From JAZDEL01 sp043820655 (GTDB taxonomy: Archaea; Iainarchaeota; Iainarchaeia; Iainarchaeales; JAZDEL01): a stretch of DNA of 29,933 bases. This document shows positions 8,091 through 15,005 of this stretch, one piece after another; within the stretch, counting starts at the first letter, position 1, and each line of letters opens with the position of its first letter. A program made the translations under genes and the position numbers. The stretch covers positions 1-29,933 of the forward strand of contig JBDRDO010000033.1 of assembly GCA_043820655.1 (NCBI GenBank), given 5' to 3'. The notes beneath the pieces are model-generated. The model did not search any database and was not told the DNA's origin. It was given only the letters and a program-made list of their open reading frames with translations.

Positions 8091-8161
8091 GCTGGGCTGG
8101 CAGATTGGCTATGCACCCGGCTGCAGACCGGGAGAGGAGGGTTCAATTCCCTCGCCCAGCT
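8091..8161 (+). tRNA. tRNA-Cys (anticodon GCA)
   Basis: A complete cloverleaf can be drawn. The acceptor stem GCTGGGC (8091-8097) pairs perfectly with GCCCAGC (8154-8160), with discriminator T at 8161, the expected U73 of cysteine tRNAs. The D stem is short, GCA/TGC, with GG in the loop. The anticodon stem CCCGG (8116-8120) pairs with CCGGG (8128-8132) around loop CTGCAGA, giving anticodon GCA at 8123-8125. The T stem GAGGG/CCCTC encloses TTCAATT. CCA is not encoded and no intron is present. A T7 run follows directly. No convincing TATA box lies within 60 bases upstream; the nearest AT-rich block is at about 7990-8003. Confidence 0.97.
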
Positions 8162-8167
8162 TTTTTT
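8161..8167 (+). terminator. Oligo-T terminator of tRNA-Cys
   Basis: Seven consecutive T residues start at the discriminator position of the tRNA. Archaeal RNA polymerase terminates at such T-tracts without needing a hairpin, so this is the likely 3' end of the primary transcript. Confidence 0.7.
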
Positions 8168-8205
8168 CTCTTTCGCACACCGCACCGGAAATCTACCCTG
8201 CGCGC

Positions 8206-8213
8206 GTTTATAA
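8206..8213 (+). promoter_or_regulatory. TATA-like box of the 8244 gene
   Basis: GTTTATAA lies about 30-38 bases before ATG 8244, the distance expected if transcription starts at or within a few bases of the start codon. No GGTG-type ribosome binding site precedes the ATG, which fits a leaderless transcript. Confidence 0.5.
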
Positions 8214-8243
8214 CCCCAATTTTCCAGATTATATGCGGTTTGC

Positions 8244-8582
8244 ATGGGAACGGAACTGCACGAGAAAAAAAGGCCGCTGGACAGGAGCATGTACGACTTC
8301 ATAATAACAAGCGCCGTGGTTGGCAAGGCGGTAAGGGAGGTTGTTGAGTTCAGCGTCCTGCAGATTTACAGCAAAGGCGAGAAAACGCAAAAGATAATAA
8401 TGTTCGACACAGCGCACGGCTGCTGCCATGTGCACAGATTCTGCCGTGGACCACATCCAAAGGCAGAGAAACACCTTGACGGGGAAATTTCCGCGCGGGT
8501 ATTTAGGGAGTGCATAGAGGACGTGAAAAAGAACTGGGGGAAATACGGGGAATTTTATTTCCGGAGGTTGCTTTACGAATGA
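8244..8582 (+). CDS. Probable toxin of a type II toxin-antitoxin pair (TumE/DUF7718-like)
   Basis: A 112-residue soluble protein whose second half has the pattern of small archaeal TumE (DUF6516)/DUF7718-like proteins: a beta hairpin ending in KIIMFDTAHGCCHVHRF, a conserved lysine-rich turn, then a helix with IEDVKKNWGKYGEFY. The HG-x2-HVH cluster at residues about 59-64 is the likely functional site. Such proteins usually sit beside a winged-helix antitoxin, and here one follows 77 bases downstream on the same strand. Family membership is from remembered motif patterns, not a search, and toxicity is inferred. The gene probably has its own promoter (8206-8213). It is the first gene after tRNA-Cys, a common position for mobile modules. 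Confidence 0.6.
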   Translation: MGTELHEKKRPLDRSMYDFIITSAVVGKAVREVVEFSVLQIYSKGEKTQKIIMFDTAHGCCHVHRFCRGPHPKAEKHLDGEISARVFRECIEDVKKNWGKYGEFYFRRLLYE

Positions 8583-8617
8583 TTGGGAAAGGGCTGGCGA
8601 AAGGTTTATTAACAGCA

Positions 8618-8630
8618 AGGTTATATAACT
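8618..8630 (+). promoter_or_regulatory. Palindromic TATA box of the winged-helix gene
   Basis: GTTATATAAC (8620-8629) is a perfect 10-base palindrome at TATA position, about 30 bases before the GGGTG site (8648-8652) and ATG 8660. The antitoxin can therefore be made independently of the upstream gene, and a dimeric repressor such as its own product could cover this box. The TATA role is well supported by position; autoregulation is inference. Confidence 0.55.
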
Positions 8631-8659
8631 TATGTATCATGTAGATAGGGTGCGATAAA

Positions 8660-9034
8660 ATGAAAAAGGAAAAAACACTGACAATAATAATCGGCGGGGA
8701 CATGGAGGCAGACTACGACGAACTGCTGTTCTCAAAAAAGCCGCTGGGTGAAATCAACCAGCCCAAGAACGCGCTTTACCTTGATTCATACGCACAGCTT
8801 GACAAACTGCTCTCCCCGAGGAGAATGGATTTATTGCGCCACCTGATGGAAACGCAAAGCAAGAAAAAGCCGAAATCCGTTTCGCAGATTGCCCGCGAAC
8901 TTAATAGAAAACAGGAGGCAATAAGCAGGGACATAACGCGCCTGAAGTTTATGGGCATGGTTGTGCTGAAAAAGGTCAAGCAGGCGGTTTATGCAATGCC
9001 CGCCTATTCGGGAATTGATATTAAGGTTTGTTAG
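8660..9034 (+). CDS. Winged-helix DNA-binding protein, probable antitoxin (HVO_A0114-like)
   Basis: A 124-residue protein. The first 40 residues form a short beta-rich segment (LTIIIGGDMEADYDELLF), then LDSYAQLDKLLSPRRMDLLRHLM leads into a winged helix with KSVSQIARELNRKQEAISRDITRLKFMGMVVLKKV, recognition helix at about residues 83-98. This arrangement, with LSPRR before the helix-turn-helix and a beta-wing ending in a hydrophobic motif, matches the archaeal HVO_A0114-type regulators that often accompany TumE-like toxins. The family name is from memory of the pattern. GGGTG before ATG 8660 supports the start. It ends in a 4-base convergent overlap with the next minus-strand gene. Confidence 0.7.
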   Translation: MKKEKTLTIIIGGDMEADYDELLFSKKPLGEINQPKNALYLDSYAQLDKLLSPRRMDLLRHLMETQSKKKPKSVSQIARELNRKQEAISRDITRLKFMGMVVLKKVKQAVYAMPAYSGIDIKVC

Positions 9035-9669
9035 CTGTGCAACTGCCGGCGCGGAATCAGCACAGCCAAAACAGTTAAAATAATTGAAGCGCAAACAGGC
9101 AGAAGCCAGAAGAAAAACCAAAAGGCATGAATCTCCCTGTCAGAAAAAAGGTATTTGACTTTGATTGTGCCCTCTTCAAATTCATAACCTGCATTCAAAA
9201 CATATTCATCGGTCAATTCCGTGATGAAGAACAGTTCCCTCATCTCATAATCGTGGAGGAACGTTTCGGAGGTTAAAAAGGAGTGTTCTCCCTCAACAGA
9301 AACCCCTGCCGCCGCTCCCGCCTGCCGCGTACTGTTCTCCGGGGGGGCGATTATTACTTTGCCCCACTTACTTAAGTAAGCCCCGAACTCTTTTTTGTTA
9401 TCTTTTCTTTCTTCCGAAACAATCAATTTTTTCAAAATGAGCGGCTCTGCAGCATTCAGCCTGAACTCATAAAAAACAAAATCGTCATCCGAGCGCAAAG
9501 AATCAAAAAATTCAATGTTCAGATTATTCGGGTTTTCTATTTCCAGAATTTTTAAATGCGTTGAGGCGGGAGTTCCGAGAACCATAAGGGCGGGGGAGCA
9601 AAGTATGGCTATGGAAAAAGAAAGCGCCAAAAACAGGGCAAAAAATTTAAGGCTACACAGCATGTGCAT
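9031..9669 (-). CDS. Exported membrane-anchored protein of unknown function
   Basis: About 212 residues. Hydrophobic segment LKFFALFLALSFSIAILCSPALMVLG at the N-terminus is a signal peptide or anchor, and HAFWFFFWLLPVCASIILTVLAVLI before the basic tail RRQLHS is a C-terminal membrane anchor. The region between them (about 140 residues) is predicted beta-rich with many acidic residues and no cysteine motif, so it should face outside. I do not recognise the family. ATG 9669 overlaps the stop of the upstream phospholipase-like gene (TGATG), so the two are co-translated; GTG 9672 is an alternative start. The partner suggests a surface or lipid-related role, which is inference only. Confidence 0.65.
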   Translation of the reverse strand: MHMLCSLKFFALFLALSFSIAILCSPALMVLGTPASTHLKILEIENPNNLNIEFFDSLRSDDDFVFYEFRLNAAEPLILKKLIVSEERKDNKKEFGAYLSKWGKVIIAPPENSTRQAGAAAGVSVEGEHSFLTSETFLHDYEMRELFFITELTDEYVLNAGYEFEEGTIKVKYLFSDREIHAFWFFFWLLPVCASIILTVLAVLIPRRQLHS

Positions 9670-10349
9670 CACGTGTGCCTTTGGATTGCCTCAACCGACT
9701 TTTCAACGGAAATATCAAGGAAGCGCTTCAAATAGTCATCTGCAGCGGTAAAGGAATTTATCATCTCGGAGATTACTTTTTCCTCAAGCGGGAGTCTCAG
9801 GAGGGTTAATGCCTGCAGGAAATTCACTCCGGGCTCTTTCAAAAAAAGGCTTGCCGCCATTTTAAAAGAAGTTATTTTCGCGTCACTGAAATTAAGCAGC
9901 CTCAACGCTTTCGTTTCATTTGCCCTGAAGACATTTCCAGAAAAAATCAGGGGGAAAAGCCAGTTGCTTTGCCCCTGAAAATAGTCATCAACAAAGAAAT
10001 ACAGCGAAAACTTCGCAACCACATTGCCTGGATCCGCCTTAAAAAAATCATAAATGCTTATGTCAAGCCCCCCGTGCTCTCCACTCCAAACCTCGTCGCA
10101 AACCAGATGGCTTTCGTAGCCGGCGATGAATGCTTCAGAACAGTCCTTTCCTTTAAATGCTTCAAAAGCGGATTTTTTCCCGAAAGGCTCATGGGTTACT
10201 CGGCGATCAACTTTCGTTAAATATCTTATATCCGGGGCAACCGAGCCGAACAGATAGTCATCTATTTGCTCAAAAGAAGAGAACTCTTTCCCCTTAAGTT
10301 TCTGCAGAGCCTTAAAGGCAACCAGTGCATGAGTAAACCAGAATGCCAT
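9669..10349 (-). CDS. Zinc-dependent phospholipase C-like protein
   Basis: A 226-residue helical protein with the ligand pattern of the zinc-dependent phospholipase C/S1-P1 fold: FWFTHALVAFKAL at the N-terminus, LFGSVAPDIRYL, a VTHEPFG histidine, and AFIAGYESHLVCDEVW, giving His/Asp residues in the usual order. Many archaeal and bacterial members of this group are uncharacterised; the phospholipase activity is a family name rather than a proven reaction here. No signal peptide is evident. AATTTATTA at about 10370-10378 lies about 25 bases upstream of ATG 10349, consistent with a leaderless start. The downstream exported protein overlaps its stop codon. Confidence 0.72.
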   Translation of the reverse strand: MAFWFTHALVAFKALQKLKGKEFSSFEQIDDYLFGSVAPDIRYLTKVDRRVTHEPFGKKSAFEAFKGKDCSEAFIAGYESHLVCDEVWSGEHGGLDISIYDFFKADPGNVVAKFSLYFFVDDYFQGQSNWLFPLIFSGNVFRANETKALRLLNFSDAKITSFKMAASLFLKEPGVNFLQALTLLRLPLEEKVISEMINSFTAADDYLKRFLDISVEKSVEAIQRHT

Positions 10350-10417
10350 ATGCTAATTATTAATCCATCTAATAAATTGGTTTTGGTACAAGACCTAAAG
10401 CGCCGGCACACCCCAAA

Positions 10418-10427
10418 CCTTTAAAAG
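10418..10427 (+). promoter_or_regulatory. TATA-like box upstream of rpl10e
   Basis: CCTTTAAAAG sits about 26 bases before ATG 10449, which opens an 18-codon frame that runs into the L10e start region. If transcription starts near 10445-10449, the L10e mRNA would have a leader of about 50 bases. Confidence 0.45.
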
Positions 10428-10495
10428 CCGTTCCATGGCAGGAATTATATGAATTCCCCTATTTGGGCGGATTTTAGGATTGGAAAGGCGTTAAA

Positions 10496-11254
10496 ATGGG
10501 CTTGAGGCCGGGACACTGCTACCGCAGCAAGAAAGACCGCGCATATACGCGATTTGCACAGACAGTGCCAAGGCGAAACTATATCGGCGCTGTTCCTGGC
10601 TTGAAAACAAGGCAGTTTAACATGGGCAACCCGAATGGAAAATACACACATATTCTTGACCTTATTATTGAGGACGGAGTGCAGGTAAGGGACAATGCAA
10701 TTGAGAGCTCAAGGATTGCGATTAACAGGTATCTGGTTAACAAGCTTGGGAAGGATGCGTTTTTCATGCGTATAAGGGTATATCCCTACCAGATTCTGCG
10801 CGAGAACAAGCAGGCACAGGGCGCACACGCGGACAGGATTCAGAAAGGGATGTCAAACCCCTTTGGCAAGCCGATAGGGCGCGCAGTTAGGACGCGCAAG
10901 GGGCAGAAGCTTATTTCTGTGCTTGTAATGGAAGAGAGCATTGCAATGGCAAAAAAGGCATTGATGAGGGCAAATTCAAGGATGCCTGCGGAACTCACAG
11001 TGCGCGTTGGAACCGATATTGAAGCTATTGGAACCCTGCCAACGAAGATTACGGATGTTGTTGAGGAGAAGCCCGTGGAGAAGGAGGGCGAGGAGGCCAG
11101 GGCAAGGGACGAGAAGGAGGCCAAGGAAGGCAAGGGCGGCGATGCCAAGGAAGGCGAAGGCAAAGAAGGCGATAAAGGAATGGAAGATAAGGGCGCCGAA
11201 GGCAAAGGGGATAAGGGCAAAGGCGGCGATAAAGGCAAGGAAGGGAAAAAATAA
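10496..11254 (+). CDS. rpl10e: Large-subunit ribosomal protein L10e (uL16) with long charged C-terminal tail
   Basis: Residues 1 to about 175 are a normal archaeal L10e/uL16, the 50S protein near the tRNA binding cleft: MGLRPGHCYRSKKDRAYTR, AVPGLKTRQFNMGNP, an arginine-rich strand FFMRIRVYPYQILREN, then RIQKGMSNPFGKPIGRAVR and MRANSRMPAELTVRV. The usual protein stops at about 170-185 residues. Here the frame continues to 252 with some 65 residues made almost only of Gly, Lys, Glu, Asp and Ala, in loose GDKGK/KEGKGG repeats, encoded by an almost pure purine coding strand. The core is certain; the tail is real in the reading frame, but its function is unknown. The ATG has no clear GGTG site. 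Confidence 0.95.
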   Translation: MGLRPGHCYRSKKDRAYTRFAQTVPRRNYIGAVPGLKTRQFNMGNPNGKYTHILDLIIEDGVQVRDNAIESSRIAINRYLVNKLGKDAFFMRIRVYPYQILRENKQAQGAHADRIQKGMSNPFGKPIGRAVRTRKGQKLISVLVMEESIAMAKKALMRANSRMPAELTVRVGTDIEAIGTLPTKITDVVEEKPVEKEGEEARARDEKEAKEGKGGDAKEGEGKEGDKGMEDKGAEGKGDKGKGGDKGKEGKK

Positions 11255-11261
11255 GGATAGT

Positions 11262-11400
11262 GCTGCCGAGCCAAAAGGCGACGCTATTCGTCCAACGCCG
11301 AATGCGCGCATTTTGGCTGAGAGCCAAAATAGCGGGCGGCACAGATCACGCGCGGATCTGTCCGCGCGGCAGCAAGGGCAAGAAGTAGCGCCAATTTCTG
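11262..11400 (-). repeat. Dispersed structured element, copy B
   Basis: Read on the minus strand this shares a core with 21385-21440: a TATTTTGGC stem, short loop, GCCAAAATG, then GCATT-GG-TT-GAC-AATAGC in the same order. On the plus strand the hairpin is ATTTTGGCT (11310-11318), loop GAG, AGCCAAAAT (11322-11330). Outer arms GCTGCCG (11262-11268) and CGGCAGC (11367-11373) can close a 112-base structure. An interleaved pair of stems, ACAGATC/GATCTGT and CGCGCGGA/TCCGCGCG (11341-11368), could form alternatives or a pseudoknot. It occupies the gap between rpl10e and ppsA. It could be a small RNA gene, a miniature mobile element or a regulatory structure. Confidence 0.6.
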
Positions 11401-11457
11401 ATTTTATCACGCCCCTAACCGTTAAAAACACAATCGCTCTTTCTTTATAGGGAAAAA

Positions 11458-13995
11458 ATGGCAAAGAGCGTAGTATGGTTTGAGGAAGTCGGCAAGGGCG
11501 ATGTCGGCATAGTGGGCGGAAAGGGCGCCAATTTAGGGGAACTGTCAAAGAAGGCATTTCCGGTCCCTCCCGGCTTTGTTGTCACAGCCCATGCGTATTT
11601 CGGATTTCTTGATGAGGCGGGAATCAGGAAGCGAATTGTGGAGAAGATTGATGCAATTGATGTTGAAAACACCGGGCAGTTAAGGAAGGTAACCGAGGAA
11701 GTGAGAAAGATTATTCTCGGCGCCCCCGTGCCCGAGAACCTGATTATTGAAATTAAGAAGGCATACAATAAAATCAGCGACAGGAAGCTTGGGTTGGGGT
11801 TGACAAGCAGCGAGGAGGAGTATGTTGCGGTAAGGTCTTCCGCAACTGCGGAGGATTTGCCCGAGGCATCTTTTGCGGGACAGCAGGAAACCTATCTGAA
11901 TGTGATAGGGAGGGATGAGGTTGTTGATAAGGTCAGGCAGTGCTGGGCATCACTGTTCACTGCCCGCGCGACTTATTACAGGAAAAGGCAGGGTTTCAAA
12001 ACAGAACAGGTCGGGATTGCGGTAGTTGTTCAGAAAATGGTCAACAGCGAAACCGCGGGCGTGATGTTTACGGATGACCCCTCGGGAAGGGAGGGCAGGA
12101 TTATAATTGAGGGCGCCTATGGGTTGGGGGAAGTTGTTGTTTCCGGCGCGCTTACGCCTGACACATATGTCGTGGACAAGAAAAATTTCTCAGTAATAGA
12201 GAAGAAGATGAGCGAGCAAAGCTGGATGCTTCTGCGCTCGGGCAGGGGGAGCAAAAAAACAGATGTTGAGTTTGCAAAGCGCAAGAGGCAGAAGGTTGCG
12301 GATGACAATATTGTGAAAATCGCAAAGTTGGGGGTGAGGATTGAGAATCATTACGGCGCGCCGCAGGATATTGAGTGGGCAATTGAGGGCAAGAACATTT
12401 ACATTGTGCAGTCTCGCGCAATAACCACATTAAAGAAGAAGAGCGGGGCGGATGAGAAAAGGGGCAAGGATGAAAGGGTAAGGGGAAAGGCACTTGCAAA
12501 GGGCGGTAAGGAAATTGTTTCGGGGCTTTGCGCATCTCCGGGAATTGTTTCGGGAATTGCAAAAGTGATTCCTTCAGTGGAGGATGTTGAGAAGGTGCGG
12601 AAAGGGGACATAATTGTCACGAAAATGACAAGCCCTGACTGGGTTCCTGCAATGGAAAAGAGCATTGCGATTATTACTGATGAGGGAGGCACCACCTGCC
12701 ATGCGGCAATTGTTAGCAGGGAATTGGGAATACCGTGCATTGTCGGTTCTGAAAACGCAACATCGGTTATAAGGGACGGGCAGGAAGTTACTGTTGACGG
12801 ATACAACGGAAAGGTTTATGACGGCAGGGTGGATGTTGAGGCGCCTGAAGAGGAGAGGCTTAAGGATGCTGTTTCTGCGGAAAATGCGGGAAAGGTTGTG
12901 CTTGCGCTCGCAGGGATTTTTGATGCGGGAAAGCAGGGCACTGCACTTAAGGGCGCGGAGGATTTTGCAAGGCAGATTGTTGATGAGTTCGGGGAAAAGG
13001 CAAAAGAAGGGCTTTCGGGGGGAGATGCTGAAAAGGCAAAGGAGAAACTGCTTTCACTCCTTCGCAGGATTTCCCCGGGGGTTAAGGTCAATGTTGCATT
13101 AATGGATGCCGCGGAGAAGGCATCAAAAACAGGGGCCGATGGTGTCGGGCTGTTAAGGGCGGAGCATATGATTACTGGTTCGGGAAAGCACCCTGCGGAA
13201 TTCATAAGGGAGGATAACGAACAGGGGCTTGTGGATGAGGTTAAGAAAGGTGTTGGGAAAGTTGCGGAGCTTTTCAAGGGCAAGCCTGTTTGGTTTAGGA
13301 CATTTGACGCGAGAACAGATGAGTTCAGGAGCATGAAGGGCGGGGAAAAGGAGCCCAAGGAGGACAACCCCATGCTTGGATGGCACGGCATCCGCAGGGA
13401 TTTGGATGAGCCGGAAATTTTAAGGGCGCAGTTCCGCGCAATTAAGGAGCTTATGGAAAACGGGCACGAGAACATTGGGGTTATGCTGCCGTTTGTGCAG
13501 AGTGTTGAGGAACTTAAAAGGGCGAAGGAGATTGCTAAGGAGTGCGGCCTCAGCCCCGATGATGAAAAACTTGATTTTGGGATTATGGTTGAAACCCCTG
13601 CCGCGGTGTGGGTTATTGATGAGATGATAAATGAGGGGCTTGACTTTGTTTCATTCGGCACAAACGATTTGACGCAGTTAACCCTCGGGATTGACAGGAA
13701 CAATGAACGCATACAGAAGCAGTTCACTGAAATGCACCCCGCGGTTGTGCGGGAGATTGAGCATGTTATTAAAATCTGCAATAAGCGCGGGGTGCAGACA
13801 AGCATATGCGGGCAGGCGGGAAGCAAGCCGGAAATGGTGCGGAAGCTTATTGATTTGGGAATTAGTTCTGTGAGTGCGAACATTGATGCCGTGGGAAAGG
13901 TAAGGAATGTTGTTTTAACTGAGCGCTTAAAGATGCTGCTGGAGGCCGCGGACGGGGAAGAAAACGGGGGCAGTGAAAGCACGGGGCAGGATTGA
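11458..13995 (+). CDS. ppsA: Phosphoenolpyruvate synthase
   Basis: An 845-residue pyruvate,water dikinase that interconverts pyruvate and phosphoenolpyruvate with ATP/AMP. The N-terminal ATP-grasp domain shows GGKGANLGEL, AVRSSATAEDLPEASFAGQQET and GVMFTDDPSG; the phosphohistidine domain has GGTTCHAAIVSRELGIPCIVG with His415; the C-terminal TIM barrel has GADGVGLLRAEHM, WFRTFDARTDEF, NPMLGWHGIR, FGTNDLTQLTLGIDR and the catalytic cysteine in SICGQAG (Cys784). Two departures are visible: a highly charged linker (KKKSGADEKRGKDERVRG) before the swivel domain, and an extra segment of about 75 residues at 465-540 before the barrel. In a fermenting cell the enzyme may run toward pyruvate or serve gluconeogenesis. 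It has an AT-rich region with GTTAAAAAC about 30 bases upstream. Confidence 0.95.
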   Translation: MAKSVVWFEEVGKGDVGIVGGKGANLGELSKKAFPVPPGFVVTAHAYFGFLDEAGIRKRIVEKIDAIDVENTGQLRKVTEEVRKIILGAPVPENLIIEIKKAYNKISDRKLGLGLTSSEEEYVAVRSSATAEDLPEASFAGQQETYLNVIGRDEVVDKVRQCWASLFTARATYYRKRQGFKTEQVGIAVVVQKMVNSETAGVMFTDDPSGREGRIIIEGAYGLGEVVVSGALTPDTYVVDKKNFSVIEKKMSEQSWMLLRSGRGSKKTDVEFAKRKRQKVADDNIVKIAKLGVRIENHYGAPQDIEWAIEGKNIYIVQSRAITTLKKKSGADEKRGKDERVRGKALAKGGKEIVSGLCASPGIVSGIAKVIPSVEDVEKVRKGDIIVTKMTSPDWVPAMEKSIAIITDEGGTTCHAAIVSRELGIPCIVGSENATSVIRDGQEVTVDGYNGKVYDGRVDVEAPEEERLKDAVSAENAGKVVLALAGIFDAGKQGTALKGAEDFARQIVDEFGEKAKEGLSGGDAEKAKEKLLSLLRRISPGVKVNVALMDAAEKASKTGADGVGLLRAEHMITGSGKHPAEFIREDNEQGLVDEVKKGVGKVAELFKGKPVWFRTFDARTDEFRSMKGGEKEPKEDNPMLGWHGIRRDLDEPEILRAQFRAIKELMENGHENIGVMLPFVQSVEELKRAKEIAKECGLSPDDEKLDFGIMVETPAAVWVIDEMINEGLDFVSFGTNDLTQLTLGIDRNNERIQKQFTEMHPAVVREIEHVIKICNKRGVQTSICGQAGSKPEMVRKLIDLGISSVSANIDAVGKVRNVVLTERLKMLLEAADGEENGGSESTGQD

Positions 13996-13997
13996 AA

Positions 13998-15005
13998 ATG
14001 CCCATTGAATTCAGCCTTGATAATGCGCTTCGCGAAATAAAAAAAAGAAAGGCAAAACTTGTTCTTGTTCAGCTTCCCGAGGGGCTGAAAACGCGCGCGG
14101 ATGAAATTCTGCAGGAGATTGAACAATGCACATCCGCAAAGGCTGTTTTACACGCCGAGCCGTGCTTTGGCGCATGTGATTTGGCCGAGGCGGATGCAAA
14201 GGCACTTGGCGCGGATTTGGTTCTGCATATGGGGCATGCGCGCATCCCGAACATAAAAAGCGCGCTTACAATTTTTGTTCCTGTGCGTTATGGAGTTGGC
14301 AAAAAAACACTGGAGAATGTGGCACAAAAAATAAAAAAACAGAAATTCGGAAAGGTTGCACTCTGCGCAACGGTGCAGTATGTGCATATTCTCCCCTTGC
14401 TGAGAAAGGCACTTGCACGCGCGGATGTGAAGGCATTTATAGGAAAAGGCGGGGCGAGAATTGCGGAGAAGGGGCAGGTGCTGGGGTGTGACTGTTCCGC
14501 TGTCCGCGCCGTGGAGGAAAGGGCGGATGCAATTGTTTTTGTGGGGGACGGGATGTTTCATCCCCTTGGGATTTATTACGGCATGAAGAAAAGCATGCCT
14601 GTCCTGCTTGTGAATCCGGAGGGCAAAGTTACAGTAAAGGCACTGGCGCAGGAAAGGGACAAATTCATAAGGCAGAGGTTCGGGGCGATTGCGCGCGCAA
14701 AGAGCGCGGGGAAGTTTGGAATTATTATGAGTTCAAAGGCAGGGCAGGCGCGCAGGGCACTTGCATTGCGCACGCGGGAACTGCTTGAGGCAAAGGGCAG
14801 GAAGGCAATTCTGCTCAGCGCAGGGCATGTGCGCGAGGATTACTTTGCGGGAATGGGGATTGATTGTTTTGTCAGCACCGCCTGCCCGCGGCTTGCATTG
14901 GATGACGGGCTGAACTGGAAAAAGCCTGTGATTACATTTCCTGAACTTGAGATTGTGCTTGGAAAAAGGGCGCCGGAAAAGTACGAATTCGATATGCTGG
15001 GTTAG
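13998..15005 (+). CDS. dph2: Diphthamide biosynthesis radical enzyme Dph2
   Basis: A 335-residue archaeal Dph2, the [4Fe-4S] enzyme that transfers the 3-amino-3-carboxypropyl group from S-adenosylmethionine to the target histidine of elongation factor 2. The three separated cluster cysteines are present: Cys56 in EPCFGACDLA, Cys164 in LGCDCSA and Cys296 in STACPRLALDD. QLPEGLKT near the N-terminus and VGDGMFHPLG are also typical. ATG 13998 is chosen over TTG 13992 because the latter overlaps the ppsA stop and the family starts here. It follows ppsA by two bases, so it is in that transcript although the pathways are unrelated. Its 3' end overlaps the opposing ParB-like gene by four bases. Confidence 0.95.
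   Translation: MPIEFSLDNALREIKKRKAKLVLVQLPEGLKTRADEILQEIEQCTSAKAVLHAEPCFGACDLAEADAKALGADLVLHMGHARIPNIKSALTIFVPVRYGVGKKTLENVAQKIKKQKFGKVALCATVQYVHILPLLRKALARADVKAFIGKGGARIAEKGQVLGCDCSAVRAVEERADAIVFVGDGMFHPLGIYYGMKKSMPVLLVNPEGKVTVKALAQERDKFIRQRFGAIARAKSAGKFGIIMSSKAGQARRALALRTRELLEAKGRKAILLSAGHVREDYFAGMGIDCFVSTACPRLALDDGLNWKKPVITFPELEIVLGKRAPEKYEFDMLG

Noticed and set aside
8000..8347. Several open frames crossing the tRNA-Cys region on both strands
   Set aside because: They run through the tRNA and the hairpins beside it and encode no recognisable protein.
9367..9380. 14-base perfect palindrome CTTACTTAAGTAAG
   Set aside because: It lies inside a coding region away from any start, and nothing else suggests a site.
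10840..11274. Minus-strand frame rich in Pro/Leu/Ser opposite the L10e tail
   Set aside because: It is the complement of the purine-rich Gly/Lys/Glu repeat and has no independent support.
12816..14126. 436-codon open frame on the minus strand opposite ppsA
   Set aside because: Its product is a Ser/Pro/Phe/Leu-rich string without motifs, as expected for the complement of a GC-biased gene. ppsA is fully conserved across the same DNA.
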